A DNA stretch of 64,000 nucleotides from an uncultured Roseicyclus sp. Lineage in GTDB: Bacteria > Pseudomonadota > Alphaproteobacteria > Rhodobacterales > Rhodobacteraceae. Both the position numbers and the translations under genes were made by a program. Of the stretch, positions 52,403 to 61,135 are shown in pieces. A model generated the notes under the pieces. It had not been told where the DNA came from and did not search any database. It saw only the letters and a program-made list of their open reading frames with translations. The stretch's first letter is position 1. Every line of letters starts with the position of its first letter. The stretch is taken from NCBI GenBank assembly GCA_947491935.1, contig CANLLF010000001.1:372001-436000 (forward strand), written 5' to 3'.

Positions 52403-54775
52403 TTATCCGCCGAAGACAAAAATGTTCACGTCTTCGGAGACGGAAACGCCTTGCAGAACGATCCCGCCAAGCGATGTGTCGACGACGCCGTTTTCGTCGA
52501 GATACCGGATGATGGTTGAGGCTCCGCCATCCCAGGCGATCTCGGCCACACCGTTGAAATTGCCGTCGAACTTTCCAGCATCGAAAACGAGGACGTCCTC
52601 GACGGTCGAGAAATCCGTGATGAAGTCGCGGCGGTTCTCGAAATGGGCGAAGTAGAAGCTGTCGGCGCCGGTTCCGCCGGTCATCGTATCCGATCCGGTG
52701 CCGCCGTTCAGCGTGTCGTTGCCCGCGCCGCCCTGCAACTCATCGAAGCCCCAGTTCCCGAGTATGTTGTCGTCTCCGTCGCCACCGATCACGGTATCGG
52801 AATTGCCGCCACCAAGCAGCACATCGTTACCATCGCCGCCGCGGATCACGTCATTGCCGTTCTCGCCCCGGATGGTATCTGCGCCTTCATCACCCGAGAG
52901 TTGATCGTCGCCGTTCTCACCATGGATGGAATCGTCGCCCAACCCACCGAAGATGAAGTCGTCGCCGGTGCCGCCAAGGAAGAAATCCCGGCCCGCGCCG
53001 CCGGTAAGCGTGTCGTTCCCTTCACTACCCAGAAGGCTGTCATTGCCATCATCGCCGAAGATATTGTCGTTGCCGCCATCACCGCGCAGCAGATCGTCAC
53101 CATCCCCAGCGTGGATTTCATCATCGCCCGCGCCAGTGAAGATCGTGTCGTTGCCAGCACCGCCATGGACCAGTTCGATCCCGCCACCGGTCGATACGAA
53201 GTCGTTTCCGGCACCGGCATCAATCGAGACGTCGTCCGGGACATTTAGGATCCGGTCATCGCCATCGGTTCCGACAATGTCGAACGGAGAGGGTTCCCCG
53301 CCGATGGGGTCGCCTTCGACGGGGCCGGTATGGGTGATGTGCAGCACCTGATAGGGTTCGAGGAAAACCGTCAGAACACCGCCCTGCATCATTGATGCAA
53401 CGTCGATCTGGGTCAGAACTGCATCGCGGTGATGGCCGCCGTCGTTGGCATAGCCGATGATGTAACCGGTAACCGCCGGAGTCGTCCCCAGCATAACGGA
53501 CAGATCGACAGTGAAATCCTGGCCGAGCGGCGAGCGCGAGCTAAGGAAAATCTCGTCGCGTGTTTCGCCTTCAGTATACCCGGCGATCGGATTGCTGAAT
53601 ACGGTCAGTTCCAGATCGTTTTCGGTCGTGGACGGCGCAAAGCCGATATCCATCAATTCCATGCCAACCACGGTCTGGCTCAGAATATCGAACATCGCCG
53701 CGCGGGTGGAGTTGGTTACGATCTCCAATCCGTTGATCGTTGTAATCTCGATATCTTCGTTACGGTTCACCAAAGAATTGGTTGTGCTGTGCAAAACCGG
53801 CCAGACAAAGGAATAATCCACGTCCGCTTCCACCAGGTTCGTGTAATGCTCCAGGAACATCGAAGCGCCATGGATGCCGATATCAATACCGTCTTCGCCG
53901 AGCGAGATATTCCGGTTGATATTGTATTCCCCGACGATGCGAAGGAGATCGCCACCGGCCCAAGCCTCCCAATTGGCAGAACCACTTCCAGTCAGGTTCA
54001 TCTCCAGGCCGCGATCCTCAAGGAACAAACCGGAATCGTTGTCGAACCCACCTTCATCGGCATCGCGCCAGTAGAAGTTGCGAAGTACGCCGTCGACGAC
54101 CCCGTTCGGGTCCAGAACCGTTTCGAACGCATTCTGTATTGCGGCGTTAGCCGCATCCACATCGTTGCCGAACGCGCCGCGAAGGTTCCCGCTGGCTTGA
54201 ATAATCACGTCTGCATCGTAGTTCGCGGTGGCCATGCCGGCCTCAAGGGCGGCGGCGGCATTGCCTGCGCCGACGCCATAATCGACCTCGCGCTGCTGAT
54301 CTCCCGGAACCCGCCCGCCCCAGTATTCGTTGCCAAGCTCATATGCCGTGACGACGCCAGGGTATTGCTCGCCGATCAGGCGGGCGAAGGTTTCAAGTTC
54401 ATCATAGAGCTGCGGAATCCCGACGCCGCCATAGGGCTCCAGTGTTTCGACGGGGACAACCATATTGACAGTCAGATTGTTTGCACTGGCGTAGGCGAGA
54501 AACTCTTTGACCGGGTCGGACAATTGGCCATTCACGAGGATCCCGTAGTCGGAAAAGAATTCCTTGTCCTGACCTGCCGGAAAACGAACGTGGCCAACGC
54601 CGAATTCGATCAGGGCTTCGATCGAATCGTCCGTAGGACGGCCGTGGGGGTTGCCCGTTTCGCCGTCCCAAGGGGTAGAGCCGGTATTGGCCCCCGGCAA
54701 GAAGTTGCTATTGAAGTGGGTCTCTTCGGACTGGTGTCCGCTACCACTTACGGTATTTACTTGATAGGTCGTCAT
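52403..54775 (-). CDS. secreted RTX protein with glycoside-hydrolase-like N-terminal domain
   Basis: This 790-residue protein has no N-terminal signal. Residues about 15-480 look like a clan-A-type TIM-barrel glycosidase: HVRFPAGQDKEF near residue 66, VTAYELGNEYWGG near 145 with the Asn-Glu acid/base pair, and SFVWPVLHSTTNSLVNRNEDIEI in parts near 325. Residues about 510-710 hold about 20 RTX calcium-binding nonapeptides (GGAGNDTL type), and the last 80 residues end in DVNIFVFGG like type I secretion signals. The ATG at 54775 has GGAG upstream and gives the usual MTTY opening; 54793 is also possible. Arabinofuranosidase or related families are candidates; the substrate is unknown. It converges with the exporter operon. 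Confidence 0.72.
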   Translation of the reverse strand: MTTYQVNTVSGSGHQSEETHFNSNFLPGANTGSTPWDGETGNPHGRPTDDSIEALIEFGVGHVRFPAGQDKEFFSDYGILVNGQLSDPVKEFLAYASANNLTVNMVVPVETLEPYGGVGIPQLYDELETFARLIGEQYPGVVTAYELGNEYWGGRVPGDQQREVDYGVGAGNAAAALEAGMATANYDADVIIQASGNLRGAFGNDVDAANAAIQNAFETVLDPNGVVDGVLRNFYWRDADEGGFDNDSGLFLEDRGLEMNLTGSGSANWEAWAGGDLLRIVGEYNINRNISLGEDGIDIGIHGASMFLEHYTNLVEADVDYSFVWPVLHSTTNSLVNRNEDIEITTINGLEIVTNSTRAAMFDILSQTVVGMELMDIGFAPSTTENDLELTVFSNPIAGYTEGETRDEIFLSSRSPLGQDFTVDLSVMLGTTPAVTGYIIGYANDGGHHRDAVLTQIDVASMMQGGVLTVFLEPYQVLHITHTGPVEGDPIGGEPSPFDIVGTDGDDRILNVPDDVSIDAGAGNDFVSTGGGIELVHGGAGNDTIFTGAGDDEIHAGDGDDLLRGDGGNDNIFGDDGNDSLLGSEGNDTLTGGAGRDFFLGGTGDDFIFGGLGDDSIHGENGDDQLSGDEGADTIRGENGNDVIRGGDGNDVLLGGGNSDTVIGGDGDDNILGNWGFDELQGGAGNDTLNGGTGSDTMTGGTGADSFYFAHFENRRDFITDFSTVEDVLVFDAGKFDGNFNGVAEIAWDGGASTIIRYLDENGVVDTSLGGIVLQGVSVSEDVNIFVFGG

Positions 54776-55024
54776 CCCCAGCTCCATCGCCATATTGATG
54801 GGAGGGGTCTACGCAGGGGTTCGGTTCGGATCGCGATAGAATCCGGGCAGACTTATGAACATGATCCAAGATTTTTGGCGAATGATCCGGGCTCGCTCAA
54901 CGCTCCGTTAAGCTATCGCAGGAACGCCGCGGCGTCAGGCGCAAGGTATGCAGCTCTCCGAGGGTATCAAAAATAGCTACCTTTGCCTCACACAAAAGTG
55001 GTCGAGTCGCTTTGGCAGCCACAG

Positions 55025-55059
55025 GGCGTCGCCTGAGCCAACCCGCGATCCGCGACGCC
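55025..55059 (-). terminator. stem-loop after the hpa operon
   Basis: On the minus strand GGCGTCGC (55059-55052) pairs with GCGACGCC (55032-55025) across a 19-base loop, just 7 bp after hpaH ends. No T-run follows. It may help end or stabilise the hpa transcript. The rest of the gap to 54775 holds the RTX gene promoter region and nothing else I recognise. Confidence 0.35.
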
Positions 55060-55066
55060 ATGATCC

Positions 55067-55867
55067 TTATGCGAAATCCACCGCGACAGATCCGAATCCG
55101 CCGAAGTCAGCCTCAATTCGCGTGCCGGGCGGGCATTCAACGGGGCGGATGAAGCTGCCTGACAAAATTATGTGGCCCGGCTCAATTCCCTGCCCGTACT
55201 GTGCCATACGCCGGGCAAGCCAGACGACACTTTCAACCGGATCATTCAGAACACCGGCACCCAGGCCAGTCTCTTCCACCTCGCCATCTCGCGACAGGAT
55301 CGCCCCGACCCACCGGAGGTCAACGGCCTCGGGCGCGTGCCGCTCTGCCCCAAGCACCACCCCCGCATTGGCGGCGTTGTCGCTGATCGTGTCATAGATC
55401 TTGCGGGCCTCACCTGTTTCGGCATAGACACGAACGATACGGGTATCAAGGATCTCGATTGCGGGGGCCACGTATGCCGTTGCCGCCAGAACGGCCTCCC
55501 TGGTCACATCCGCCGCCGTCAGATTGGATTTCATGACGAAGGCAATCTCGGCCTCGATGCGCGGTTGGATGAACCGTCCGCCGGGCACCGTGGTACCGTG
55601 GTCAAAGTGCATATCGTCAAACAGGATGCCGCTGTCCGGAATATCTATGCCAAGCGCAGATTGCATGGCCTTCGACGTCAGGCCAATCTTCCATCCGATC
55701 ACGCGCCGCCCGTCCGCACGCTTCGCCCGATAGATCGCGTTCTGGATCGCATAGGCGTCATCCATAGAAATCTCGGGAAACCGGCGCGTCAGCAGGCCGA
55801 TCTGTTCGCCGGTTTTTTCGGCATTCAGGAGGTCCGCGGCTGCGGCAGAGTGATCTTCGGGCGTCAT
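55067..55867 (-). CDS. hpaH: 2-oxo-hept-4-ene-1,7-dioate hydratase HpaH
   Basis: This 266-residue enzyme of the 2-keto-4-pentenoate hydratase group hydrates 2-oxo-hept-4-ene-1,7-dioate near the end of homoprotocatechuate meta-cleavage. YAIQNAIYRAKRADGRRVIGWKIGLTSKAMQ, in parts near residue 38, PRIEAEIAFVM near 103 with metal-binding Glu residues, and ILDTRIV near 135 match the family. ILSGSFIRPVECPPG near 235 is also typical. It is the last gene of the hpa operon and its ATG overlaps the hpaG stop (ATGA). The pyruvate-releasing aldolase HpaI is not in the window. Confidence 0.88.
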   Translation of the reverse strand: MTPEDHSAAAADLLNAEKTGEQIGLLTRRFPEISMDDAYAIQNAIYRAKRADGRRVIGWKIGLTSKAMQSALGIDIPDSGILFDDMHFDHGTTVPGGRFIQPRIEAEIAFVMKSNLTAADVTREAVLAATAYVAPAIEILDTRIVRVYAETGEARKIYDTISDNAANAGVVLGAERHAPEAVDLRWVGAILSRDGEVEETGLGAGVLNDPVESVVWLARRMAQYGQGIEPGHIILSGSFIRPVECPPGTRIEADFGGFGSVAVDFA

Positions 55868-56718
55868 GCCACTTCGTCCTCCACGCCGTTGCGCAAAGTG
55901 CCGATGCCGCTGACGTCCACCTCCACGACGTCGCCGGGCACCAGATATCGTGGCGGATCAAACCGCGCGCCTGCTCCCGTGGGGGTGCCCGTCACGATGA
56001 TGTCGCCGGGCTGCAGCGTCATGAAGGTGGAGATATAGGCGATCTCTTCGCGGATCGGGAACATCATGCGGTTGAGCGTATCGTCTTGCCGCACCTCCCC
56101 GTTCACGCGGGTGATGATGCGCGCATCATCCAGTTGCGCAGCATCCGTGAAGGGCACGATCCACGGCCCCATCGCTCCGGACCTGTCCCAATTCTTGCCT
56201 TGCGTGACATTGAACTTCGCATGCCGCACCCAGTCGCGGATCGTGCCTTCGTTGCAGATCGTCAGCGCCGCGATGTGGTCATAGGCATCCGCCTGCGCGA
56301 TGCGCCGTCCGGCCTTGCCGATGACAATCGCCACCTCGCCCTCATAATCCAGTTGAGGGCTTTCCGGCGGGCGGATTAGTGGCCGCTCATGGCCGGTGAA
56401 CCCACTTGCAAAGCGCGGGAACAGCGACATGTGCTTGGGTTGTGCGGAGCCATCCTTGTACTCCGCATTGCGATCAGGGAAATTCACGCCGACGCACAGG
56501 ATGCGCGCAGCGTCGGGCAAGACCATCTCAAACCGGACGTCTGTGTGGGCCACGGATTTACCCTCAGCCGCACCTGACAACGTGTCCAGACCGCCCGTGC
56601 GGATCACATCGAGCAAGGTGGGCCAGTTCGGGAAATCGGGGCTCAGCGCGATCATGCCCGCGTCTGTGGCCGCGCCGTAAAAGCGCTCCCCGTTGGCCGT
56701 GTAGGAGGCGAATTTCAT
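55864..56718 (-). CDS. hpaG: fumarylacetoacetate-hydrolase-family isomerase/decarboxylase, HpaG type
   Basis: This 284-residue single-domain member of the FAH family carries ILCVGVNFPDRNAE near residue 74, LDYEGEVAIVIGKAGRRI near 125 with metal-binding Glu residues, and VTGTPTGAGARFDPPRYLVPGDVVEV in parts near 240. In the homoprotocatechuate pathway such an enzyme decarboxylates 5-oxopent-3-ene-1,2,5-tricarboxylate and/or isomerises the product. Enteric HpaG has two such domains in about 430 residues; here there is one. Start and stop both overlap neighbours as ATGA. A generic FAH role is possible but the gene order supports HpaG. Confidence 0.82.
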   Translation of the reverse strand: MKFASYTANGERFYGAATDAGMIALSPDFPNWPTLLDVIRTGGLDTLSGAAEGKSVAHTDVRFEMVLPDAARILCVGVNFPDRNAEYKDGSAQPKHMSLFPRFASGFTGHERPLIRPPESPQLDYEGEVAIVIGKAGRRIAQADAYDHIAALTICNEGTIRDWVRHAKFNVTQGKNWDRSGAMGPWIVPFTDAAQLDDARIITRVNGEVRQDDTLNRMMFPIREEIAYISTFMTLQPGDIIVTGTPTGAGARFDPPRYLVPGDVVEVDVSGIGTLRNGVEDEVA

Positions 56719-58112
56719 GTCAGGTTCCTCCAGACATCGGCGATCACATCACGCGCCATCATCACATCATCGCGCGTCGTTTCGAACTGCCCGACCTGAA
56801 AACGAATGATTTTTTGACCCTGGAAGGCACCTTGCGTCAGGTAGATCCGGCCATCATCGTTCAGAGCGTCGACAAGGCGTTGCTGATCCGCGTCGCTGCC
56901 GGGGCAGCGGAAGGAGAAGAGGCTCAGGATCGGCTCCGTCACGATCTCAAAGCCGTCCATGGCGCGGATGGCATCGCAAAGCTCTCCGGCCCAAAGCACA
57001 TGGTTGCGCAGGCGCACGCGCAGCCCATCGAGGCCGTAGGACCGGATCAGGAACCAGATCTTGAGCGCGCGGAACCGGCGGCCAAGGGGTATTGTCCATT
57101 CGGAATAATTGGTGACGGCGTCGCCGGTCGTTTTCAGGTATTCCGGCTCGATTTTCAGGGTATTCAACTGCGGCTGCGGGTCAGCCAGGAACTGGACAGA
57201 GCAATCGAATTGCGCGCCAAGCCATTTATGCGGGTTGAACACGATACTGTTGAACCCTTCGACATCGGCCCAAAAATCCGCGCGAAATTCGGGGCAGATC
57301 ATGGCTGCCCCGGCCCAGGCAGCATCGAGATGGGTATAGAGGCCTTCCGCCCGCGCAACGGCCAGAAGCGGGCCGAGATCATCGCAAGCGCCAATGCCAG
57401 TGCCGCCGGTGATCCCGATAAGACCCGCCGGGACATGGCCCGCCGCGCGATCCGCGATGATGGCGGTTTTCAGCGCGTCGACATCCGCCCCGTACCGCGG
57501 GCCGGATGTTGGCAGTTTCACGAGGTTGTCTTGCCCGATCCCGGCCACCCAGCACGCCCGATCAATCGAGGAATGCACCTGGTCCGAACAATAGATGCGC
57601 AGCTGGCCCTTGCCCGAAAGACCCTCGCGATTTCCAGAATACCCTGTCGCACGCTCCCGCATCGTCAGGATCGCCGATAGCGTTGCCGACGACGCGCTGT
57701 CCTGAATGACGCCGGTATATTCTGCCGGCAGGTCAAGCGCTTGGCGGAGCCAATCCACCATCACGCCCTCCACCTCCGTCGCCGCCGGTGAGGTCTGCCA
57801 CAACATGCATTGCGCCGCGACCGTTGTGACCAGCATTTCCGCCAGCATCGAGGGCGGCGCGGCATTGGCCGGGAAATACGCGAAGAACCGCGGGTGCTGC
57901 CAATGAGTCATACCGGGCATCACGATCTGCTCGAAATCAGCCATGATGGCCTCCATCGCCTCGGCGTCATCGGGCGGTGCTTGCGGCAATTGAGCGGCGA
58001 TCTGCCCCGGCGCGGTCTGCGCACGCACCGGCCGGTCCCGCAAGGTGGCGTGGTAGTCCGCGCCCCAATCGGCAATCGTCTTGGCCCAATCCGAATACTC
58101 GTCCCACTTCAT
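56715..58112 (-). CDS. PLP-dependent aromatic-L-amino-acid decarboxylase
   Basis: This 465-residue group II decarboxylase has HPRFFAYFPANAAPPSMLAEML near residue 68 in parts, SSATLSAIL near 140, HLDAAWAGAA near 260 with the PLP-ring Asp, and FNPHKWLG near 292 with the Schiff-base Lys. EWTIPLGRRFRALKIWFLIRSYG near 345, in parts, also fits tyrosine/DOPA/tryptophan decarboxylases. The ATG at 58112 has AAAAGG upstream; the longer frame overlaps hpaD. It sits inside the hpa operon, 31 bp after hpaD and coupled to hpaG. It probably feeds tyramine or dopamine-like amines toward hydroxyphenylacetate; that link is inference. Confidence 0.85.
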   Translation of the reverse strand: MKWDEYSDWAKTIADWGADYHATLRDRPVRAQTAPGQIAAQLPQAPPDDAEAMEAIMADFEQIVMPGMTHWQHPRFFAYFPANAAPPSMLAEMLVTTVAAQCMLWQTSPAATEVEGVMVDWLRQALDLPAEYTGVIQDSASSATLSAILTMRERATGYSGNREGLSGKGQLRIYCSDQVHSSIDRACWVAGIGQDNLVKLPTSGPRYGADVDALKTAIIADRAAGHVPAGLIGITGGTGIGACDDLGPLLAVARAEGLYTHLDAAWAGAAMICPEFRADFWADVEGFNSIVFNPHKWLGAQFDCSVQFLADPQPQLNTLKIEPEYLKTTGDAVTNYSEWTIPLGRRFRALKIWFLIRSYGLDGLRVRLRNHVLWAGELCDAIRAMDGFEIVTEPILSLFSFRCPGSDADQQRLVDALNDDGRIYLTQGAFQGQKIIRFQVGQFETTRDDVMMARDVIADVWRNLT

Positions 58113-58143
58113 CGCGATATCCTTTTGGGCGGCACTTTCTTGT

Positions 58144-59127
58144 TCACGGTGCGATGATCGGGCTGGCTTTGAGGGCGGCAGCACGCGGCTCGATCCCCGT
58201 AAACTGCGTGCCGTGTTCAAACCAGCTTTTGGGGGCCGGAGCGCCCCAGAGGGTTTGGCGTTGCGGATCTTTCAGATCCCATTTGATCGGTTCCAGATCT
58301 GGATCAACCGTTTGATAATCCGAGCAATAAATCTCGATCCGATGCCCGTCGGGGTCAAGGATGTAGAGGAAGAAGGCGTTCGAAATACCATGCCGACCCG
58401 GCCCGCGCTCGATATTTTCGACGTGGCCGGTGGTGGCCATCAGGTCGAGCAGATCAATGATGTTGAGCGGTGTCGGCACCCAGAAGGCCACGTGATGCAT
58501 CCGCGGCCCCGTGCCATTGGTGAACGCCATGTCATGTACGCCCCCTTTGCGATGCAGCCATGCGGCCCAGAGCTTCTTGCTTTCCTCGTCCTCGGTATAT
58601 TCCGTCACGCGGAAGCCGAAATCGGAGTAGAACGCAACCGACGCGTCGACGTCAGGCGAGAAGCAATTGAAGTGGTCGATCCGGAGCGGTTTGACCCCAC
58701 GATAGAGCGCGTATTTCTGATGAATCGGCGGCAGGCGATCCATTTTATGGTAAAATTCCAAGGGGATGCCGATGTTGTCAGCAGTCAGCAGCGTGCGGCC
58801 CTGGTAGGGTCGATCCACCCAGTGTGTAGGGCGGCCCTTCGACCGGAAATAGGTCTCCGCACGGTCCAGATCATCTTCGTCAAATGTTTTGAAACCCATC
58901 ACCTCAACCGTGCCCGGCCGAACGGATTTCTGCAGGATCACACAATGATGGCCCCGTTCCTCCATCGCGCGCAGGTAGATATGGGTGTCGCTTTCATCGG
59001 TTATCTGAAGGCCCAGGATATCCGTGTAGAAGGTCCGCGAAGCGCCTAGATCAGCGACGTTCAGACACACATGGCTCAGGCGGATCGTGTTGAAGGTGGG
59101 GTAGAGGTTCGGGGCCGGAACGGGCAT
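58144..59127 (-). CDS. hpaD: 3,4-dihydroxyphenylacetate 2,3-dioxygenase HpaD (type I extradiol, VOC fold)
   Basis: This 327-residue enzyme has two vicinal-oxygen-chelate domains. The first runs from RLSHVCLNVADLGASRTFY near residue 13, in parts. The second starts at RIDHFNCFSPDVDASVAFY near 150, with iron ligands expected at that His, at MHHVAFWV near 210 and at the Glu in HRIEIYCSDY near 265. This is the layout of type I extradiol homoprotocatechuate dioxygenases such as that of Brevibacterium, not the unrelated LigB-type enzyme of E. coli. It opens the aromatic ring. The ATG at 59127 abuts the hpaE stop (TGAATG). Confidence 0.88.
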   Translation of the reverse strand: MPVPAPNLYPTFNTIRLSHVCLNVADLGASRTFYTDILGLQITDESDTHIYLRAMEERGHHCVILQKSVRPGTVEVMGFKTFDEDDLDRAETYFRSKGRPTHWVDRPYQGRTLLTADNIGIPLEFYHKMDRLPPIHQKYALYRGVKPLRIDHFNCFSPDVDASVAFYSDFGFRVTEYTEDEESKKLWAAWLHRKGGVHDMAFTNGTGPRMHHVAFWVPTPLNIIDLLDLMATTGHVENIERGPGRHGISNAFFLYILDPDGHRIEIYCSDYQTVDPDLEPIKWDLKDPQRQTLWGAPAPKSWFEHGTQFTGIEPRAAALKASPIIAP

Positions 59128-60639
59128 TCAAAGCGCTCCCAATCTGGTGATTTTGTGCTGGCCAGTCGCAAAGCCGATGTGCTTTTGCTCCATGTAGAAC
59201 TCGAATGACCAATCGCCGCCATCACGCCCAATGCCGCTGGCCTTCACGCCGCCGAATGGCGTGGGCAGGTGGCGCACATTTTCGGAATTCACCCAAATCA
59301 TCCCGGCCTCAAGCCTGTCGGTGAACCGCAAGGCGCGCGTCAGGTCATTGGTCCAGACATAGCCGGTCAGGCCGTAGGGGATGTCGTTGGCGATTTGCAG
59401 GGCCTCTTTCTCCGTGCTGAACGGGATCGAGGTGAGCACGGGGCCGAAAATCTCCTCCCGCGCGATGCGCATGCCATTCGTGGCGCCGGTGAAGAGCGTG
59501 GGCGCCACGAAGTAGCCATCGTCACCGATGGCCTCGCCCCCCGCCGCGATCGTTGCACCATCGGCGCGGGCAACATCGAAATAGCTCGTGACCTTTTTGA
59601 AATGCTCTTCGCTTATCAGCGGACCAATTTCGGTTGCGGGATCCAGCGGGTGGCCGACGCGGATGGCGTTGACCCGTTCGGCCAGTTTGGCTTCGAACTC
59701 ACCCTTGATCGTCTCCTGTATCAAAAGGCGGGATGACGACGTACACCGCTCCCCGTTTATCGAGTAGATCATGAAGATCACCGCATCGAGTGCGCGATCG
59801 AGATCAGCATCCTCAAAGACGATGACAGGGTTCTTGCCGCCCAGTTCAAGATGATTGCGTTTGAGCGTATCGGCGCCTTGTTTGGTGATAAGCGATCCGG
59901 TACGGCTTTCGCCGACAAAGGCGATGGCCCTGATCTTCGGATGCTCGCAAAGCGCCTTGCCCGCGCCTTCACCAAAGCCGTTGACGGTGTTCAGCACGCC
60001 GGGCGGAAGGCCCGCGTCTTCGGCGATCTCGACCAGAAGCCTTGCCGTAAGAGGCGAGGCTTCGGCGGGCTTGTGCACCACGGTGCAGCCCGCCGCCAGC
60101 GCAGGTGCAATCTTCCATGTCGACAGCATGAAAGGGGTATTCCACGGCGTGATGACACCCACGGGGCCGATAGGCACGCGCGTTGTGACATTCATCAGGG
60201 TGGGCGATTTGAGGTGCTGGCCATCGCGGGCCTGCACAACCTGATCGGCGAAATAGCGGAAGTTCTCGGCCCCACGCAGGGCGGCCTTAGACATGAACTT
60301 CAACGCCTGCCCGGTATCCCAGCATTCGCAGAGCGCGATTTCCTCCGCCCGCGCCTCAATCCCTTCGGCAATACGGATCAGGATCTTGCGCCGCTCGGTC
60401 GCCGGTATGTCGCGCCAATCTGGGAATGCGTCATGGGCGGCTTGGGCAGCCGCGTCGATGTCGGCGGCTTTGCCATGAGCCACGTTGCAGATCGTGCTCT
60501 TGTCCACCGGCGAGATGGTTTGAAAGTCACCCCCCGACCCCGGCACATCCTTTCCGGCAATACGGTTCAGGATGCCAGCGTCACGGAACGGCTGAAGATA
60601 TCCATCCAGCTTTGCGATATTGTCGTCCAGCGCACTCAT
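59128..60639 (-). CDS. hpaE: 5-carboxymethyl-2-hydroxymuconate semialdehyde dehydrogenase HpaE
   Basis: This 503-residue aldehyde dehydrogenase oxidises the HpaD ring-cleavage product with NAD. GVITPWNTPFML near residue 165 and FVGESRTGS near 245 bind NAD, LELGGKNPVIVF near 268 holds the general-base Glu and GERCTSSSRLL near 302 the catalytic Cys. EEIFGPVLTSIPF near 405 is the family C-terminal block. The ATG at 60639 overlaps the hpaF stop by ATGA, so the longer frame is rejected. Gene order hpaF-hpaE-hpaD sets the substrate. Confidence 0.9.
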   Translation of the reverse strand: MSALDDNIAKLDGYLQPFRDAGILNRIAGKDVPGSGGDFQTISPVDKSTICNVAHGKAADIDAAAQAAHDAFPDWRDIPATERRKILIRIAEGIEARAEEIALCECWDTGQALKFMSKAALRGAENFRYFADQVVQARDGQHLKSPTLMNVTTRVPIGPVGVITPWNTPFMLSTWKIAPALAAGCTVVHKPAEASPLTARLLVEIAEDAGLPPGVLNTVNGFGEGAGKALCEHPKIRAIAFVGESRTGSLITKQGADTLKRNHLELGGKNPVIVFEDADLDRALDAVIFMIYSINGERCTSSSRLLIQETIKGEFEAKLAERVNAIRVGHPLDPATEIGPLISEEHFKKVTSYFDVARADGATIAAGGEAIGDDGYFVAPTLFTGATNGMRIAREEIFGPVLTSIPFSTEKEALQIANDIPYGLTGYVWTNDLTRALRFTDRLEAGMIWVNSENVRHLPTPFGGVKASGIGRDGGDWSFEFYMEQKHIGFATGQHKITRLGAL

Positions 60640-61025
60640 GCATCGCCCTCCAGGTGATCTCGGATCGTACCGCATTTTGGGGACAGCGCGGCGTCGATGT
60701 CCCGCATCTCCACCGACAAGGCGATGGAATGGGTCCGCATGGCATCCGCCAGCGCGGCTCGCACCGCCTCGAATATCCGGTCAACGGCATCTTGCTTGAC
60801 GTCATCCGCGCGTCCTTCGCGCAGACGGATCGACAAGTCCACAAATCCATGTTTCGGATTTCCGTCCGCGATGGCGTGGTGATCCACACGGATCGCACGA
60901 ACGCGAATGCCCGGCATGGGAAAGGCGTCGATCCTCGCTGCCTCAGCCCGGATCGCCTCACATAACGCGCCCATATCGACCAGGCTTTCGAGGTTAGCGG
61001 AATACTCGATCTGGAAATGAGGCAT
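60636..61025 (-). CDS. hpaF: 5-carboxymethyl-2-hydroxymuconate delta-isomerase HpaF
   Basis: This 129-residue tautomerase-superfamily protein starts MPHFQIEYSANLE, leaving Pro 2 as the catalytic N-terminus after Met removal. AFPMPGIRVRAIRVDHHAIADGNPKHGFVDLSIRLREG, in parts from residue 38, matches CHMI isomerases. It converts the 5-carboxymethyl-2-hydroxymuconate produced by HpaE. An AAGGGA site precedes the ATG at 61025, fixing this start; starting earlier would destroy the N-terminal Pro logic. It is the first gene of the operon, just downstream of the promoter and operator described at 61034-61083. Confidence 0.88.
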   Translation of the reverse strand: MPHFQIEYSANLESLVDMGALCEAIRAEAARIDAFPMPGIRVRAIRVDHHAIADGNPKHGFVDLSIRLREGRADDVKQDAVDRIFEAVRAALADAMRTHSIALSVEMRDIDAALSPKCGTIRDHLEGDA

Positions 61026-61033
61026 GCTTTCCC

Positions 61034-61045
61034 TTAACATGTTAA
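61034..61045. promoter_or_regulatory. HpaR-type operator, 12-bp perfect palindrome
   Basis: TTAACATGTTAA lies 9 bp before the hpaF ATG, just past the expected transcription start of the hpa promoter. A related half-site TTAACAT sits inside the -10 region (61054-61060). MarR-family regulators bind such AT-rich palindromes, and a MarR gene is divergent here. Confidence 0.65.
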
Positions 61046-61053
61046 TGATTGCT

Positions 61054-61083
61054 ATGTTAATTAAATCCATCTTGCGTTGTCAA
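61054..61083 (-). promoter_or_regulatory. promoter of the hpa operon
   Basis: On the minus strand a consensus TTGACA (61083-61078) is followed after 18 bases by TAACAT (61059-61054). The predicted start, near 61047, lies directly before the TTAACATGTTAA palindrome, so binding there would block transcription. Confidence 0.6.
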
Positions 61084-61135
61084 GCCTGAACCGGCAGCAG
61101 ATGACAGAGTATCAGATCCGAACGTGACCCCGACA

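Noticed and set aside
33052-54775. Classical type I secretion locus
   Set aside because: TolC-like and HlyD-like genes and RTX proteins are present, but no ABC transporter ATPase/permease gene is.
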